Shown here: one piece after another, positions 1-12,934 of the stretch
Position numbering within the stretch: position 1 is the stretch's first letter
How the letters are laid out: each line of letters starts with the position of its first letter
Source: Lasioglossum baleicum
Taxonomy: Eukaryota; Arthropoda; Insecta; Hymenoptera; Halictidae
Length of the DNA: 64,000 nucleotides
Direction: 5' to 3'
Assembly: GCF_051020765.1 (NCBI RefSeq)
Contig: NW_027469575.1
Coordinates: 1-64,000 of the forward strand
Made by a program: the position numbers and the translations under genes
The notes under the pieces: generated by a model
Database searches by the model: none
The model's input: only the letters and a program-made list of their open reading frames with translations
Told to the model about the DNA's origin: nothing

Positions 1-3000
1 TGGAGAATCTGGAATTTTTCGCGATATAACATTGCAACACAGAATCTTTTAAAAAAGTCGAAAGATTTAGAAAAAGTAAAGTCGCTAAAGTAAACATTAA
101 CCGAAACTAGAAAATAACATGCAAAAAACGTAAAATTGTCTTGAAATGATATTCAAAAAAGATGAAAACTTTTCTGTTACAATGGCATTCTACATATTGT
201 AAAAGATCATGATGAAAATCTCTCTACATATTTATACTGTCTGCTATCGTTCGACAATTATATCAAGTGTAATTCTATATATGCGTATCATAAACATCGA
301 TTACTATTAATATTCTAAGTACTTGTGGTTTTACCTTACAATTAGTACACAAACACTACAATATTTTGTACAATATATGAAAACAAAAGAAACAAATAAA
401 TATATTAATTACTTACGCTGTTTCAAATGCTACGAACGGTGGTTGCCAATGTTTGTGAGAAATGCCAGATATATTTACAAGCGCCATATTTATATCACGA
501 TGTTTCTATCGATATGAATTGTTTCGTCACGTGATAAAATACAAATTAATTAAATAATATCCTGCAAAAAGTTATGAAAATATTTTATTAACAAGTGATA
601 TAGCAGAAATTTAATAAAAATTGAAAATATGAGAAACATAATACAGAAAAATGGATCTACTGCTTATTAATATTCTAATAATCGTAAGGTACAAGAATGT
701 ATGTACAAACTGTAAAAATATTAATTCGTATATTGAATCTCTTTGTATACATAGAATATATATTAGAATATAACGTTTTAATATTACCTATTACAGCTTA
801 CACACGATTTCCCTCTATTACTCTCACTCGCCCGCTCATTCCCGCGTTTTTCCCCCACCATTCTTCTTTTCAATCATACCAACTTAATATCCCTTACGCA
901 AAAATATATCCTTAAATTTCATGAAATCATAAAAAATCATATATATATAAGATTAATTTAAAAATTACTACTTTAATTTTCTCGTTATTCTTATTGAGTT
1001 CGCCATACTGTAATTTTGTATAATATGATATTGTATTGCAACAACTTAATACAATTAGTTGCATTATTTAGACTATTTGTATTATTATATAATGTATAAT
1101 ACATACAATATTACAACAGAAAATGTGTACTTACAGTGTTGTCCCTTCGACGTTCTGGAATTAATTCAATTATACCCTCTAATCGATATCCAGTATAATT
1201 ATCTCGATATACTTATTGTAATTACGTTAGTTTCCATCTATGTAGTTTACGTATAGCAAACTAAACTAGATAAACAAAATCAATAAAACATGCACTTAAC
1301 TTTCGTCGGTTATAAAGATCGTATCCATGAAACAATAAACTACCACAGGAATTTTCACCTTATACAGTTTCCGTGCCAAATTCAAAAGGTGGTCAATGAA
1401 TTGGATAAAAATATCTCATTACACGTGAATTGAAGAAAAAAGAAAAAAGGAGAAAAAATCCTATTTAATATATTCAAATAAAAAGGAAATATATCAAATA
1501 TAAATATAATCTCAAAAGTACACAGTTTTCAATGATATTTTTAAGAAAGAGAAATTATACATAATTTTCATGTTTGTGAATATTTATGAGTTAATCTTAG
1601 AAACCTGAACAAAATAAAATATATATGAAATTGCAAAGTAAAATAGTGGAAAATGCTTTATTCAAATTATTAATTTTATTATATTTGTTAAGTATGATAG
1701 TTATAGTTATCGAATTATTATTAACAATAATAGTCATATCTACAAATAATCACTTCTTATGATGAAATCACGATTAGCAGTTAGTAATAATTAATAATAA
1801 GATTACGATTAGCAAGCAATTTGAATGCGTGAGCCTTTCAAATAAGTATCTTTATAGATATCTTTAGATAGCCAGGATATTAACTTAAATAAAACGTAAC
1901 TTAATTGGATGATATAGAGTACTCACGTAGTTATATTATAGTTGGCTTACTTGTCAATAGACGTCAAGCGGAGAACTGCATGCAAACTAGAGCGAGTGCA
2001 ATATTTAAAAAACTCCAGTTAGGTTTGAATATTAGATTCACCCCTTATGCAAAGGGCTCTATTTTGATCGATATAACGAAATATTTCCGAAATTGCTGAG
2101 TAAACTCGTTCTAGGTAGGCGCATGATGGACACGAAAGGCAACTTTATTTTTTTTATTGAAATATAATATAATATAATATAAATAGAAGAATTAAGTTAC
2201 GAGTTCATTAATTTAAGGCTGTCTTAATTATCTATCTCGAATTTTTTAAATTCCTCTTCATAGCAGATTGATAATTTGGGTTCCCTTCTAAACGACCCTG
2301 TTTAAAATTTTCTTTTTCAGTGAAATCAGATCACCAAAAAATAGCCATTTTCTATTAACCCATGCTCTCTACCACTTTGCTCTTTATTAATTTGTAATCT
2401 TTCTTCAAGTCTTTCCGCAATTTATCCTATCGTTGTAAGATGCCGGCTGTGGCAGAGCTATCTGTATTTTGATGATCCATTACTTTTGCGAACAGTACTT
2501 CCTGCTTCAGATTATTTTATCAGAATTTTACATTTACACTAAAGAGATTTTATTATGAAAACTGCATTAGCGTAATAGGAGTGAAAATGAGGAATCTTTG
2601 ATTTAAAATATCGTAAGTGAAAGAAGTTGTGAAAGACAAGTGAAAAATTTGAATGTGTAAGTTCGATATCTAAATAAGGGATATATGGTCAGCCAAGATT
2701 TTATAAATGCAAAGAAAATAATTTAAAGAGAAAAACATGGCATATGATACGAACTATGTTTGAGTATTGATATAGGGGGTAATCTCCTGAGACAAAAATG
2801 CATATGTAGTAAATTACTTGTCAAATTTTCGAGGTATCATACAATGATTTAGCGCATATCGTATTGTCAAGAAATAACAATACATAGAAATGGGTTTATT
2901 GAATAAAATTAATAAATACGCGATGAATACCATCGTATATCGTAAGAAAAGTAAGGCACAATAGTCCAAGTCAAATCTGAATATTTATCGTGACCTGGAA

Positions 3001-3990
3001 ACCTTTACTTCATTATCTGTTTTTTTCAATGAATTCGTTGGAATTTAGTTTGTTATCCTGCTCCACAATGGTCAGGTATGTAACTTGATATTAGTCGTTA
3101 ATTCCTTATCGAATATATTCTTCCCTCTTCTTTCATTCTATTTATTCGTGTAGTTTTGTTTTATTTATAGTGTATTATTCTGATATGTCGCATAAAAGGT
3201 ATGTATTACGGTACGTATTACATAAGAAATAATAATAATATTAATTTACGTATATTCATTTTGTACGTCATTATTTGATTTTTGTGATTGTCAGCTAATA
3301 TCATTGGATTTTTAGGACTTTCGATCTATGCAGGAATAATATTCTACGTAATTTTATATTTTTTTTTACGACAAATATATTTTTATCTTGATATAATTAC
3401 TATCATCTACGTTAAACCTTATATAAAATATTAATAAAATAAATCATTGACGATTGTGCTAATAGTCGTTCCTAAATGTCAATCTATTTGAATAGTATTT
3501 CTAGATGAAGATAATTATAATAGAAGTTCATAATGTGCGACTTGTATTTTATCGTGCTACGAAGCTATGGTAAATCGTAAAATACTTTTTAAACATATTA
3601 TGTCCAAAGGCAACTTGAAACTATAGTTTTAGAGATTAAAAAAACATACCAGAGATTTAAAATTAGCGCTATTTACAGTGATATTATTTTGATGAATATT
3701 CCATCCATTCTCTGATTTTCATTATATACTTTTATAATAATATACATATATGTGTACTATGGACGTTCTTTTGATTTCGTTTGACTCTTTGATGCACAAA
3801 ATCTACTAATTTGATAAAGAAAAAAACGGAGTACTTTGATGCAATTTGTCAAAACCGTATAACACTAATTTCCAGTTAAAACATTCATACTATAAACTAC
3901 AATTCGCATATACACGATACATTGCTTTCAAACGTTACACGTTTCTGTTGTTCTCGTTATGTATCTTAAGTCTCGTCCATTTTAGGTCAA
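1..3990. other. AT-rich non-coding stretch
   Basis: No open frame in this stretch looks like protein: all are short, AT-driven and unlike any family I know. On the minus strand around 2240-2480 a lysine-rich, stop-interrupted reading could be a very old coding remnant, but I cannot assign it. The rest is A/T runs and short AT repeats, compatible with intergenic or intronic sequence. Confidence 0.6.
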
Positions 3991-3996
3991 ATCTGA

Positions 3997-4491
3997 GGAA
4001 ATTGCCTAAAAACTATGTTTCTGGATCTAGCAATGCTTCTATTTTCAATATCATGGAACGATTTATTCGATTTAACCGTAGGCGACTCGGAAGACAGACT
4101 TGGGCTTCACTTGGAAGGCATACGCGGTTCTATTGTGAAAGCAACTATCGACAACACCGATTTATATCGGCTTTATAAGATGATTAGTCAAATGAAAAGC
4201 AAATTGCTATGGTCACAGGATCATATGAAAAGTTTTCAATACGAAAACGAGGATTTCGAGTCATCGGAGAGATTTAGGCACAATAAAAGTTCGAGTAGTA
4301 TGCGAAGTAGTATCTATATTTCCTCTAATTCAGAATCCAACATTACGATTGAAAATTATTCCGAAACGGACGATGAAGATGCCGCTAGCCTTGCTGTGCG
4401 GTCTTTTAAAAGACATTTGCACGGATTATATTATAATGTTGAAAAGATGACATTGGCCGCTGAATATTTAAACACTTCGATATCAGAATGA
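3997..4491 (+). CDS. Candidate terminal coding exon, unidentified protein
   Basis: The frame is open from 3997, just after a TGA at 3994, to a TGA at 4489. It contains ATG at 4015, which would give 158 residues. The product is unlike the AT-driven noise around it: a hydrophobic start (MFLDLAMLLFSISW), a mixed charged middle, a serine-rich acidic stretch around residues 95-130 and a basic/hydrophobic tail ending in EYLNTSISE. A polyadenylation signal AATAAA follows about 105 bases after the stop. It could be the last exon of a gene entering from the left, with an acceptor near 3986-3998, or a short gene starting at 4015. I do not recognise the family. The overlapping frame at 3846-4178 looks like a shadow. 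Coding status is inferred from residue composition and the poly(A) signal. Confidence 0.45.
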   Translation, partial: GNCLKTMFLDLAMLLFSISWNDLFDLTVGDSEDRLGLHLEGIRGSIVKATIDNTDLYRLYKMISQMKSKLLWSQDHMKSFQYENEDFESSERFRHNKSSSSMRSSIYISSNSESNITIENYSETDDEDAASLAVRSFKRHLHGLYYNVEKMTLAAEYLNTSISE

Positions 4492-4596
4492 CATTGACGC
4501 TTAAATATAACTATTTATTGACCGACTAAAAGTATATAGTAGTAAACACGTTATGAATTATATTTATTATTATATTTAAAAAAAGTATTTGAGTTA

Positions 4597-4602
4597 AATA
4601 AA
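4597..4602 (+). terminator. Polyadenylation signal AATAAA
   Basis: This canonical hexamer lies about 105 bases after the stop codon of the exon ending at 4491 and before the first exon of the receptor pseudogene. The spacing suits a 3' UTR, but AATAAA is common by chance in DNA this AT-rich. Confidence 0.35.
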
Positions 4603-5022
4603 TTGTATTTATAGCGTTTCGTCAATTTTTGTTTCTTCTATCTTCTTGATATCACATATTATAGAATGTCTGCTGTTACGCTTTTTAAGGCTAAAAGTTT
4701 ATATTAATGTTATATTATGAAAAAGCAAATGATTGTCAACAAGCAATTTTAAAATCTAACTTGTAAAAGAAATACATGTAAACAACGTGCAACCATATTA
4801 ATTGGATGTAACGATAGTAGCGACATCTTTAGATATTTCTTTTTTTAATATGAAAATAAAATACCGTCAATTCAATGTTGATCGCATGTATATTTAATTT
4901 TTCATTGATATTGTAGAAGTGGAAGTTACTCTTGATTTCATTGTACATAGGTACACATAAGAAGAAATTTTAAAATAGTGACGATTTAATTTTAGCTCCT
5001 CAATGTTTTGACGTGCGTGGCA

Positions 5023-8000
5023 ATGACGGATTTTATGTTTATCACATATTTTATATTATCGTTGACGCTCGAGTTATGTCCAGGTGGGCAATATATTTTT
5101 TAATTAAACATATACCCTACTTTAATGATAATTTAATAATTCAAAAACAAAATCTCTATTGTTTTTCTTCTTGACATTCTGTGCTAACCTTTAACATTTA
5201 TTACTATTCTTTCAATTTAATTTTTTCTGATTTTTTTGTTGTTGATTGGGTACTACTATTTAATTTCGTGTATATATTATTAAATAACTGCATACATGTA
5301 TGCATATGCATTAATTATAAATAATACTTCATAATGTCTTGAAATATATTTCAATGGTTAACAGGACTCATTTTTAGAAGAGGAAGAGAAATTTACCTTA
5401 TTAGAACATGATTTTTCTGTTGAAAGAGAGGCACCACAAATCTATAGATATCATGGTTTTTAATGGTAGTTCAATTGGACAACATTTTAAATGTCACATT
5501 TGTGATGGATCAGATTGTTTATATTCGGGAATCTGTTATAATTCAGTTACTGTAATATCTCTTATATTATTATACAAAAGACATTACATTAAAGGATATT
5601 AGAAGAAGTTAAATATCTTTCTTAATATTCAATAGTGCTGGAAGTCTAAAGTAAGACAATTAGACGGTACGGAAAGTGTAAGCAGAGGATTTACTTCATC
5701 GATAGGTCAAATGTTATTGATATGCAATAGACAGATGTCCCTATGTGTCGTACAAAGTAATAATAAAAAAAGACACGTGAGTGGGTCTTTATGAAGTGCA
5801 TAATATTATGTTGAATGTTGTCAAACAGATTTTTGTAATGGCGGAACATTTCCAATACTACATTATTTTAATGGAGGTAGATATATATCATGCATATATA
5901 AATATATGCATACACACGTATACACATTCACATACCCCTATATATATTTACATTTTTATCTTCTTCAATAAAATTATATTTTAATTTTTAGATATGTTGA
6001 AGAGGACTATGTAGTTAAATTAACGTTAGCAATTTTTGGTCCTATGGTTGGATTTTGTATTATTGCTGGAATAGTACTATTTTATTTATTGGTATGTAGG
6101 ACTTGTAGAAAAAGGACTTTGACTGCAAGACGTAATAAACTTGTTATAGGTTCAGAAATGGAGCCATCTATCCTACATTTCTCATTTTCTTCTTCAATAT
6201 CCACTACTACGTATCATTCTCATTAGCTAAAAGCAACTGCAGCTAGTGATAGTACATTAAAGGTATATAATAAAATATTACTTACAGTAATTGCTTATAT
6301 TTAAATTACTCTGCCTTAATACAAGAGTTTATTATAGGTAAATGTTCTGATTTAGACAAACTTTTATTATATATAGTTAGATCCAAATATATTAATATAA
6401 GATTTCTTTTATTACCCTACATGATAAATCTATCTATTATCTAAATTTTCTGTTTCTGTATGTAATTAAATATCATATTTATATAGCCGTTAAAAAATTA
6501 TTGTATTCCAGAGATATGAAATTTTCCATTTTTATTATATTTATTCATTCTTTTTTTTTGTATTACTCTTTTTGGTTTGTTTTACAACTTTATATTTCAT
6601 ATAAATGGTATATTCAAATAGGAATAATTGGATGGATTAAGCTTAACAAGTGGATCAGGATCTGGTTTACCACTATTGGTACAAAGAACTCTGGCTAAAC
6701 AAGTAGCATTAGTGGAATGTCTTGGTAGTGGTGGTAATGTGGATTTGGTGGAGAAGTTTGGAGAGGAATATGGCACAGTGAAAATATTACTGTATAAATA
6801 TATTTTTCACGAGATGAAGTTTACAGAACTTCACAGAAGTTTATTCTCAATTATTACCATCAAGACATGATAATATATTGGACTATGTTGGAAGTAATAC
6901 GACAAGTAGAGCAAGTTGCATTCAACTTTGGCTAGTGACACATTATCATCCAGTGGGCTCACTCTTTGATTATTTAAATTGAACACTACATTCATTGACA
7001 CATCATCAAACAGTCAGTATGTGGTTGAGTATTGTAAATGGATTGCTTTATTTATATACAGAAATTCATGGAACTAGAGGAAAGTCAGCTATGGCACATC
7101 ATAATCTAAAATCTGAAAATATTCTTGTTAAAACTAATGGTAGTTGTGTGATTGCTGATTTTTCATTAGCGGTTACGCAAGAACGTTTGACTACAGATAG
7201 AATTGATTTCAAACAAGGTATAAAACTATTATATATATGAGTCTAGAAATTCTTGAACAAACGTATGTAATATATCATCTCTTAATTTATCTTTTAGAAT
7301 TAAATATATTTAAATTACTTAATTAATAATGCCAATTATTGAAATTATATATTATTATGCAGTATAATCTGTTACATATGCAATACTGATAAACACAAAA
7401 ACAATTTTGCCGTTTTGCTTGTTACAATAATAAAACTAACATTATTACACCTACAAATATTTTGATTTATATTAGCAAAAATAAATCATCAAAGCTTAAA
7501 TTAAAAATTAAAACAGTATTTCGTATGGTTTTAGGATAAACATTGAATGTTTGGAAAACTTCCAACGAGCAGATATATAGTTTAGGATTGATATTGTGGA
7601 AAGTTTGCAGGATGGGTATAAGTAATGGTGTTGTACTAGAATATGTAGCTCCATATTCTGAATGGCTATCTAACAACCAAGAACCCTCTATTGAAGAAAT
7701 GAGAAAATTAGTATGTTTGGATCAACATAGACCACCTCTTCCTAATAGATCGCACTCTGATTCAGTAAATATCTATTCTGTTTATTACACACACACACAT
7801 ATATATATAGCAACAAATTTCTTATTTTTGCAACCCATATTGTTATCTGCTACATTAGTACTTTCTATTGTACAAGAATTAAATGTTTAAATAGATATGT
7901 ATTAAATAGTAATATATATTTTACAGACATTGGCTGGTTTGGGAAAATTAATGAAAGAATGCTGGCATGGAAAACCTGCAACGCGTCTACCAGTTCTTGG

Positions 8001-8064
8001 AGTAAAGAAAGAACTTGTTCAACTGGCAGCTAATAATACACGCGTTCATTTGTCTCTTGCTTAA
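5023..8064 (+). pseudogene. sax: Decayed BMP/activin type I receptor (saxophone type), introns retained
   Basis: An exon-by-exon match to the saxophone/ALK1-2 class of TGF-beta family receptor kinases. Exon blocks are about 5023-5083 (signal-peptide-like, donor GTGGGC), 5365-5580 and 5634-5877 (cysteine-rich ectodomain, with YVECCQTDFCNGGTFP), 5992-6262 (transmembrane helix, then ATAASDSTLK), 6628-7262 (GS box TSGSGSGLPLLVQRTLAKQ and kinase N-lobe to activation loop), 7536-7770 and 7927-8064 (kinase C-lobe, stop TAA). Introns with GT-AG ends lie between the blocks, so this is not a retrocopy. Damage: frame changes inside the ectodomain and after the glycine loop, a stop after SLFDYLN, a TA-rich slippage frameshift near 7220-7235, catalytic HRD read as HHN and DFG read as DFS. 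The glycine loop is also degraded. It is either a duplicate of an intact gene elsewhere or a lost original. Family assignment is firm; loss of kinase function follows from the missing catalytic residues. Confidence 0.9.
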
Positions 8065-10020
8065 GTAGCATCTATGGATATGTATTTTCTTATGCAAATA
8101 TTTATTAGTATGAAGAAAATAAGCAGTGTGGCTTGTTCTGTAAATTTATTTCTTCTTTGCAAAAATATGAAAGACAATTATCTCAAGTTTCTTCTGTTCA
8201 TTTATTTTATTATTCATATATTTATAAATATTTTGAGTTGAAAAATGATACTTGATACAAAATGAAAAAGTATGAGTTTTTGTTTAATATGATTTTAGTA
8301 TGATCACTATGATTCATAGGGTAATATTTGCATAGTATATTCTGTGTTCTTGTATAGTGTATTTAGTAGTTTAATTTGTAAAAATAGTTTTTCTTCGCAA
8401 AAACAGTAAAGTTACTATGTCTCAGATAGTCTGACTAAGTTGATGAAAATTATGTTCATCACTTCTTGAAATCAATGACTGTCTATTTGTATTCGATACG
8501 TTAATCGGGTGAATGAGTTACCACTCTGTGATGAAAAAAATGAAATTCTGATAATTTTCATTTTAATTGATTGAGAGAGAATTTTTAGGTATTCTGATAT
8601 GATCATCTACCGTGGTTGATGATTAAACACTACTGATGTGTTCGTTATAACTAACGTGCGTAACTTGATTATTCTTGTAATTAACTTGACAATTATGACA
8701 GTAATTGATAACTGAATTCATACAAGACATGCGTTCTTGCTGGACAAATCATATATCATGTCATTTTATATCATTAATTATCATTGTAGTAGCAATTATA
8801 AATATAATTGGTGATACAAATTTTACAAAAATAACAATAGTTCTTTTACATTATGTGAGTACGTATCGCTAGAAAATGTCTTGCATTACGTAACGGCCGT
8901 ATTGGAAACATTAATAAGCAAACAAGATTACTAGTGTATCTTTTCTGCATAATATTATTTTTATATGACATGTATGAATGTTAACAAAATGTGTAATAAA
9001 AATCATGGTTAGTATCGTTATTTATACGAAGAGAGATTTTATTCATAAAATTCATCAGTATTTAGATTGTAATAATTTTTAGTATTCTATTTTTGAAAAC
9101 AATCTATTTTTTTCGTTTAAGATAAATTAGTACGTTCATATTTATCGGCATTATATTTTTTGTATTTTATTAATTTTGTAAATTAAAAATATTTTGCAGT
9201 GTACTTAATTATAAATGTAATATTTAAATAATTAATTAAAAAATTACAATTAAATAAATTTTATGCAATTTTTAAATTAAAAATATTTGGTAACAAATTT
9301 ATATTTTTTAATGTTAATATAGTATCTTATACTAAATAAATTGAAATTAAGAAGTCTCTGGTGAATTGTTACACATGTGTACATAAAAGAAAATGATAAA
9401 TTATCGTTAGCTCGGTAATGCTGTCGTTCAAAAACCATTATTACCACGATTATGGTATCTTTGATAGATGTACATATGTACATCGCGTACGTATTCGTAT
9501 TGTTTTATTCATTTTGAAAAAATTCAATGTACGTATTAGATCGATTTTTAAGCAATTGTGAATTCATTACCATTACCTAATGGTTAAAGCGTTGCTCATG
9601 CTTTCAGATTGAGGGTCTCGATAAAACGGTGGCGGAAAATCGGACTGTTATTTTGGTTACCGCCATATTTCCGGTAAGAAATTCGATTAAAGTTTCGGCT
9701 CCTGGACGATGTTTACGATCAAACGGATATCCCATGGCACGTGCATCCGGATATTTTCTATCTCTGAATCCGCAGTAACTCGCAGCATCTTTGCAACCAG
9801 TTACTTCAGCTTGTTCAACCTGCGTTAATAACAGGAAGATGTTTATTAGTTTTATAAATTCGCGTTTATAAAATTAAGGATTATTTGAATAGTACTCAGA
9901 ACGTCGCCGGTGTAGTCGGACACCATAAAGAAGAATTTCATCGGAAAGCCTTCATTGCTTTCCTTTGGTACCAGCAGATGTTGCGGCCAACCGCAACCGC
10001 AAAAATCAAATCTTTGCAAA
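8065..10020. other. AT-rich spacer without genes
   Basis: No supported coding frame. The segment from about 9620 to 9980 is richer in G+C than its surroundings and may be an old insertion, but no terminal repeats or protein motif identify it. Confidence 0.5.
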
Positions 10021-10022
10021 CT

Positions 10023-10045
10023 CCCCCCCCCCCCCCCCTCCCCCC
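10023..10045. repeat. Poly-C tract
   Basis: A run of cytosines interrupted once by T. It creates a proline run in the surrounding open frame (9885-10184), which I consider spurious. Confidence 0.9.
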
Positions 10046-10349
10046 GGCTGGTCTCTCATCTAAACTACGGAATGTTCTTTCGAATGGTATAGTCACCGAA
10101 GATTCGGTCGATTTACGTTCAATTACGTCCTTTCCTGGAGAAAAACTGCAATCAAATATACGATTGCGAATTGTGCAATTGTAATTGGAAAGATAAATAA
10201 ATTAATTCTTTTGCTACGATGGGCCTCGCCGCGGAAAAAAGCCGCGTCGTGTCAAGGGTGGAGAAATATTATGCGAACCAAGTCTTTAACATTCGAGACC
10301 AATTTTTTTGAAAAAAAAGAGATCGGAAAGGTAAATCATCGCGATACTA

Positions 10350-10469
10350 CTTGCAACTCCTGGCAAAGAGAGCTAAACGTTTGCAATTCTTTGCGATGGG
10401 AACTAAACGCTTACGATTCTTTTCAAAGAGAGCTAAATGCTTGCAATTCTTTACGAAGAAAACTAAGCA
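10350..10469. repeat. Four-copy 30-bp minisatellite
   Basis: Four consecutive 30-base units start at 10350, 10380, 10410 and 10440. Each begins CTTGCAAyTC or a close variant and ends in AGCTAAAyG or a variant. Because the unit is a multiple of three, the + strand reads as four decapeptides such as VCNSLRWELN and AYDSFQRELN. The enclosing ORF (10211-10528) has no other sign of being a gene. Confidence 0.85.
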
Positions 10470-10915
10470 GAACGATAACACATGTTTTAATTTCTGGAAC
10501 CATTTTGATAGTTGATGATCACCCATAGTAGCGAATGGGTTAATAATTGACACCGTTTTATGAGTATGAATCACTAGTTATATCTCCGAGTATGAAAGAT
10601 TGCTATATTCTTAGAAGACAAATCTTCAAACGTTTATCAATAAAAATGGGTATTCAAAATCCAAGCTCGACCAAGCTCAAAAATATTTCGATTCCTCTAC
10701 TCTACTCTGATATTAATTCTATTATTAACCATTATTTTAATCTTTCCGTTACAATGAATTATTATTTTTCACTAAAGTATAAAACACTCTGAGATTTACT
10801 CGATGCGATACACGCGTGTCCTTATTAATAAGTATTTTCGAATCAATTTTAATATCGATGAAAAAAAGAAAAAACGCATAACGATAAACTTGTCCATTTC
10901 AATCATCAAATTCTT

Positions 10916-12928
10916 TTATTGCCTGTAAGTAAACGGTAGCCCACGCTCGTCCTCGGCAGGACCAATGAAGATACGAACGGTGCCTTTTCGTGTTGCATTG
11001 TTACGATTATTAACGACAATTTTGTATGTAAAATCAGCGTGATTCAAGCGCGTGAATCTGACTAAAACAACTCCACGAGGAGTGAAATCCAGTTCATGTA
11101 ATATATCCACGTCGTTTTTTCTCCAAAAAGTGTGTAGGATATTGTGATGGTTATTGGTGATCAGCTTGATATACGCTATTTCGATGCCAGGGAAGTCTAA
11201 CTGTAACCAAAAAGAAATATTTTGTACTCAGTTGCAAGCTTGCTTTACTAAGAATTTAATTCCTATTCGAAAAACTATCGGTTCTTACAAAATGAACTTT
11301 CCCGTGTTATGCGTATTTAATTTAATTTTATATTTAAGTGACAAACTTTCAAATATCGTTCGTGTACCTATTTGATTTATTGACATTTATTTCTATTACC
11401 TTTATGTTAGTTTCGTAATTATATCTAGCGTAAACGTATTTATTTTTAAATGTCATTAATTTTTTTTCTCATGTTTTTGTGTGCATCTTATATACAATCT
11501 ATATACCAAAATAGATTTAAGAATATTTAAATATCTAACCTGCTGTTCTATATACGGTGGCAACGTGTTTTTATGTTCCTGGAAGACGTCGTCAACAAAA
11601 GCATGCCATCTGTAGAATATTGGATCCCTCATGTCGGTTGCCATGTCTCCCATGATACCGAAGCTTTCCTGAAAATGAAAACGAATAAAAAAGTAACGAT
11701 TATTTAATTATTGGGTTGTTCGGAAAATAATTTCGTCTCTTCCTAAGAGAAAAACACGGCCACGTGAATCGTCTTGGCCTAAAAATCGTGTTTCATTTTC
11801 ACCGAAAGAAACGAAATGGCTTTCCGAAAAACCCAATATTTTATTTGAATATTCGGAATTTATATCTCGAAATTTTATTTTATTTTATTATCGTCGCATG
11901 TATGCTTAGCTCTGGATCATGAACGTAAGTAATAGCGATGTGCTCATAGTTATGAAGATCTCCGTACATGGTTCGATTGGGAGTTAGGATACTGGCCTCA
12001 AATATGTTCCCAAGCACGCTTGACCATTGGTAGCGATCACAAATCCCGTATGAATCGCTTCGTAGATGCGGTCACGCCATCTTTCCAAATCTTGGATGTC
12101 GAAGAGACCAATTCGTCTATCGGTCGGTTGAGCTTTTACTATTTACCTAGCTATGATCTGTTCGTGCATGTAGTAGAAGAGCTCGCCTCGTCGATCCTTG
12201 TTGACGATTTTAAAGCTACCCTCGAACGGATATACCAGATCCCAATGCCAATGACGAAGATTGATACCGATATCATCTCTCCAATAAGCGACACGAGAAG
12301 TTCCTTGTCGAGGTCCGATGCAGTATAATTTCTTGGGATTTCGATTGGTATCTATGAATTGGAATAGATGCGATATTAAAATCTTTGTTATAACTTTTTT
12401 AACCTAACGGTGTAATTCGATGGAAATGCCAATAATAATAATTTCGTATGTATCGTATGATACAAAGATTTATGATACTTTTCTGCTAGTATATGGTATG
12501 TATATGGTGATTTTTTAAACGTGCAAGTTACAAAATGTTTTTACGCACTCTGGCACCTTCAGGTACGATATTAGCCTCTTCCTTAACTCTAGAAAATATC
12601 CCGCTATCCATGAATCTGTCCGGAAATACTTCTGTCACTAGTGGTATTTCCAAATTTTTCGTGTTATCTTAACTGACAAGGTTAGTCTAAACATGCAAAG
12701 TTATCTTAAACTTCGTGCCTTTCTCAAGCTGTTGTAAATCTGTTAATCTTCGTGCAAATTTAATGTGTTGGAATGAACAGAGAGAAAGCCTGATTACGTC
12801 CAAGCTGCAATGGAATATTAATATCCGGAAAAGTGATTTTCTTCACTGAAAGCTTCGATTCTGTGTCATCGTCGAAACGATTAAGAGGCTGAGGTCCATT
12901 GATTTATACCTCTCGGGCTGAACAGACA
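10916..12928 (-). pseudogene. PPO: Decayed prophenoloxidase (type 3 copper protein), introns retained
   Basis: Read from high to low coordinates. The N-terminal part at 12928-12710 includes FDDDTESKLSVKKITFPDI and FSLFIPTH. A segment at 12660-12540 includes TEVFPDRFMDSG and VPEGARV. An exon from 12351 to about 12020 carries IPRNYTASDLDKE, DDIGINLRHWHWDLVYP and NKDRRGELFYYMHEQIIAR. The CuB block MYGDLHNYEHIAI lies near 11965-11915. An exon at 11668-11540 (acceptor TTTTCAG, donor GTTAGA) begins ESFGIMGDMATDMRDPI and includes FYRWHAF. The last exon runs 11198-10916 (acceptor GGTTACAG), ending in VRIFIGPAEDERG and TYRQ stop. Damage: frameshifts near 12880, 12300 and 12010, a stop after QIIAR, and missing central segments. 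In the CuA motif the usual HHWHWH is RHWHWD, so a likely copper ligand is lost; the visible CuB histidines remain. In insects this family oxidises phenols for melanin synthesis; this copy cannot encode a full enzyme. Confidence 0.93.
11711..11836. mobile_element. Mariner-type MITE with TA target site
   Basis: A 126-bp element with imperfect terminal inverted repeats: TTGGGTTGTTCGGAAA on the left and the complement of TTGGGTTTTTCGGAAA on the right, continuing inward through ATTTCG. TA lies on both outer sides. It has no coding capacity. It sits in an intron of the prophenoloxidase pseudogene. The TIR form is like that of insect mariners, whose transposase must have moved it in trans. Confidence 0.85.
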
Positions 12929-12934
12929 ATCAAA

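Noticed and set aside
9575..9650. tRNA-like string (AATGGTTAAAGCG ... GAGGGTCTCG)
   Set aside because: An A-box-like word is present, but no proper B box and no acceptor stem could be formed.
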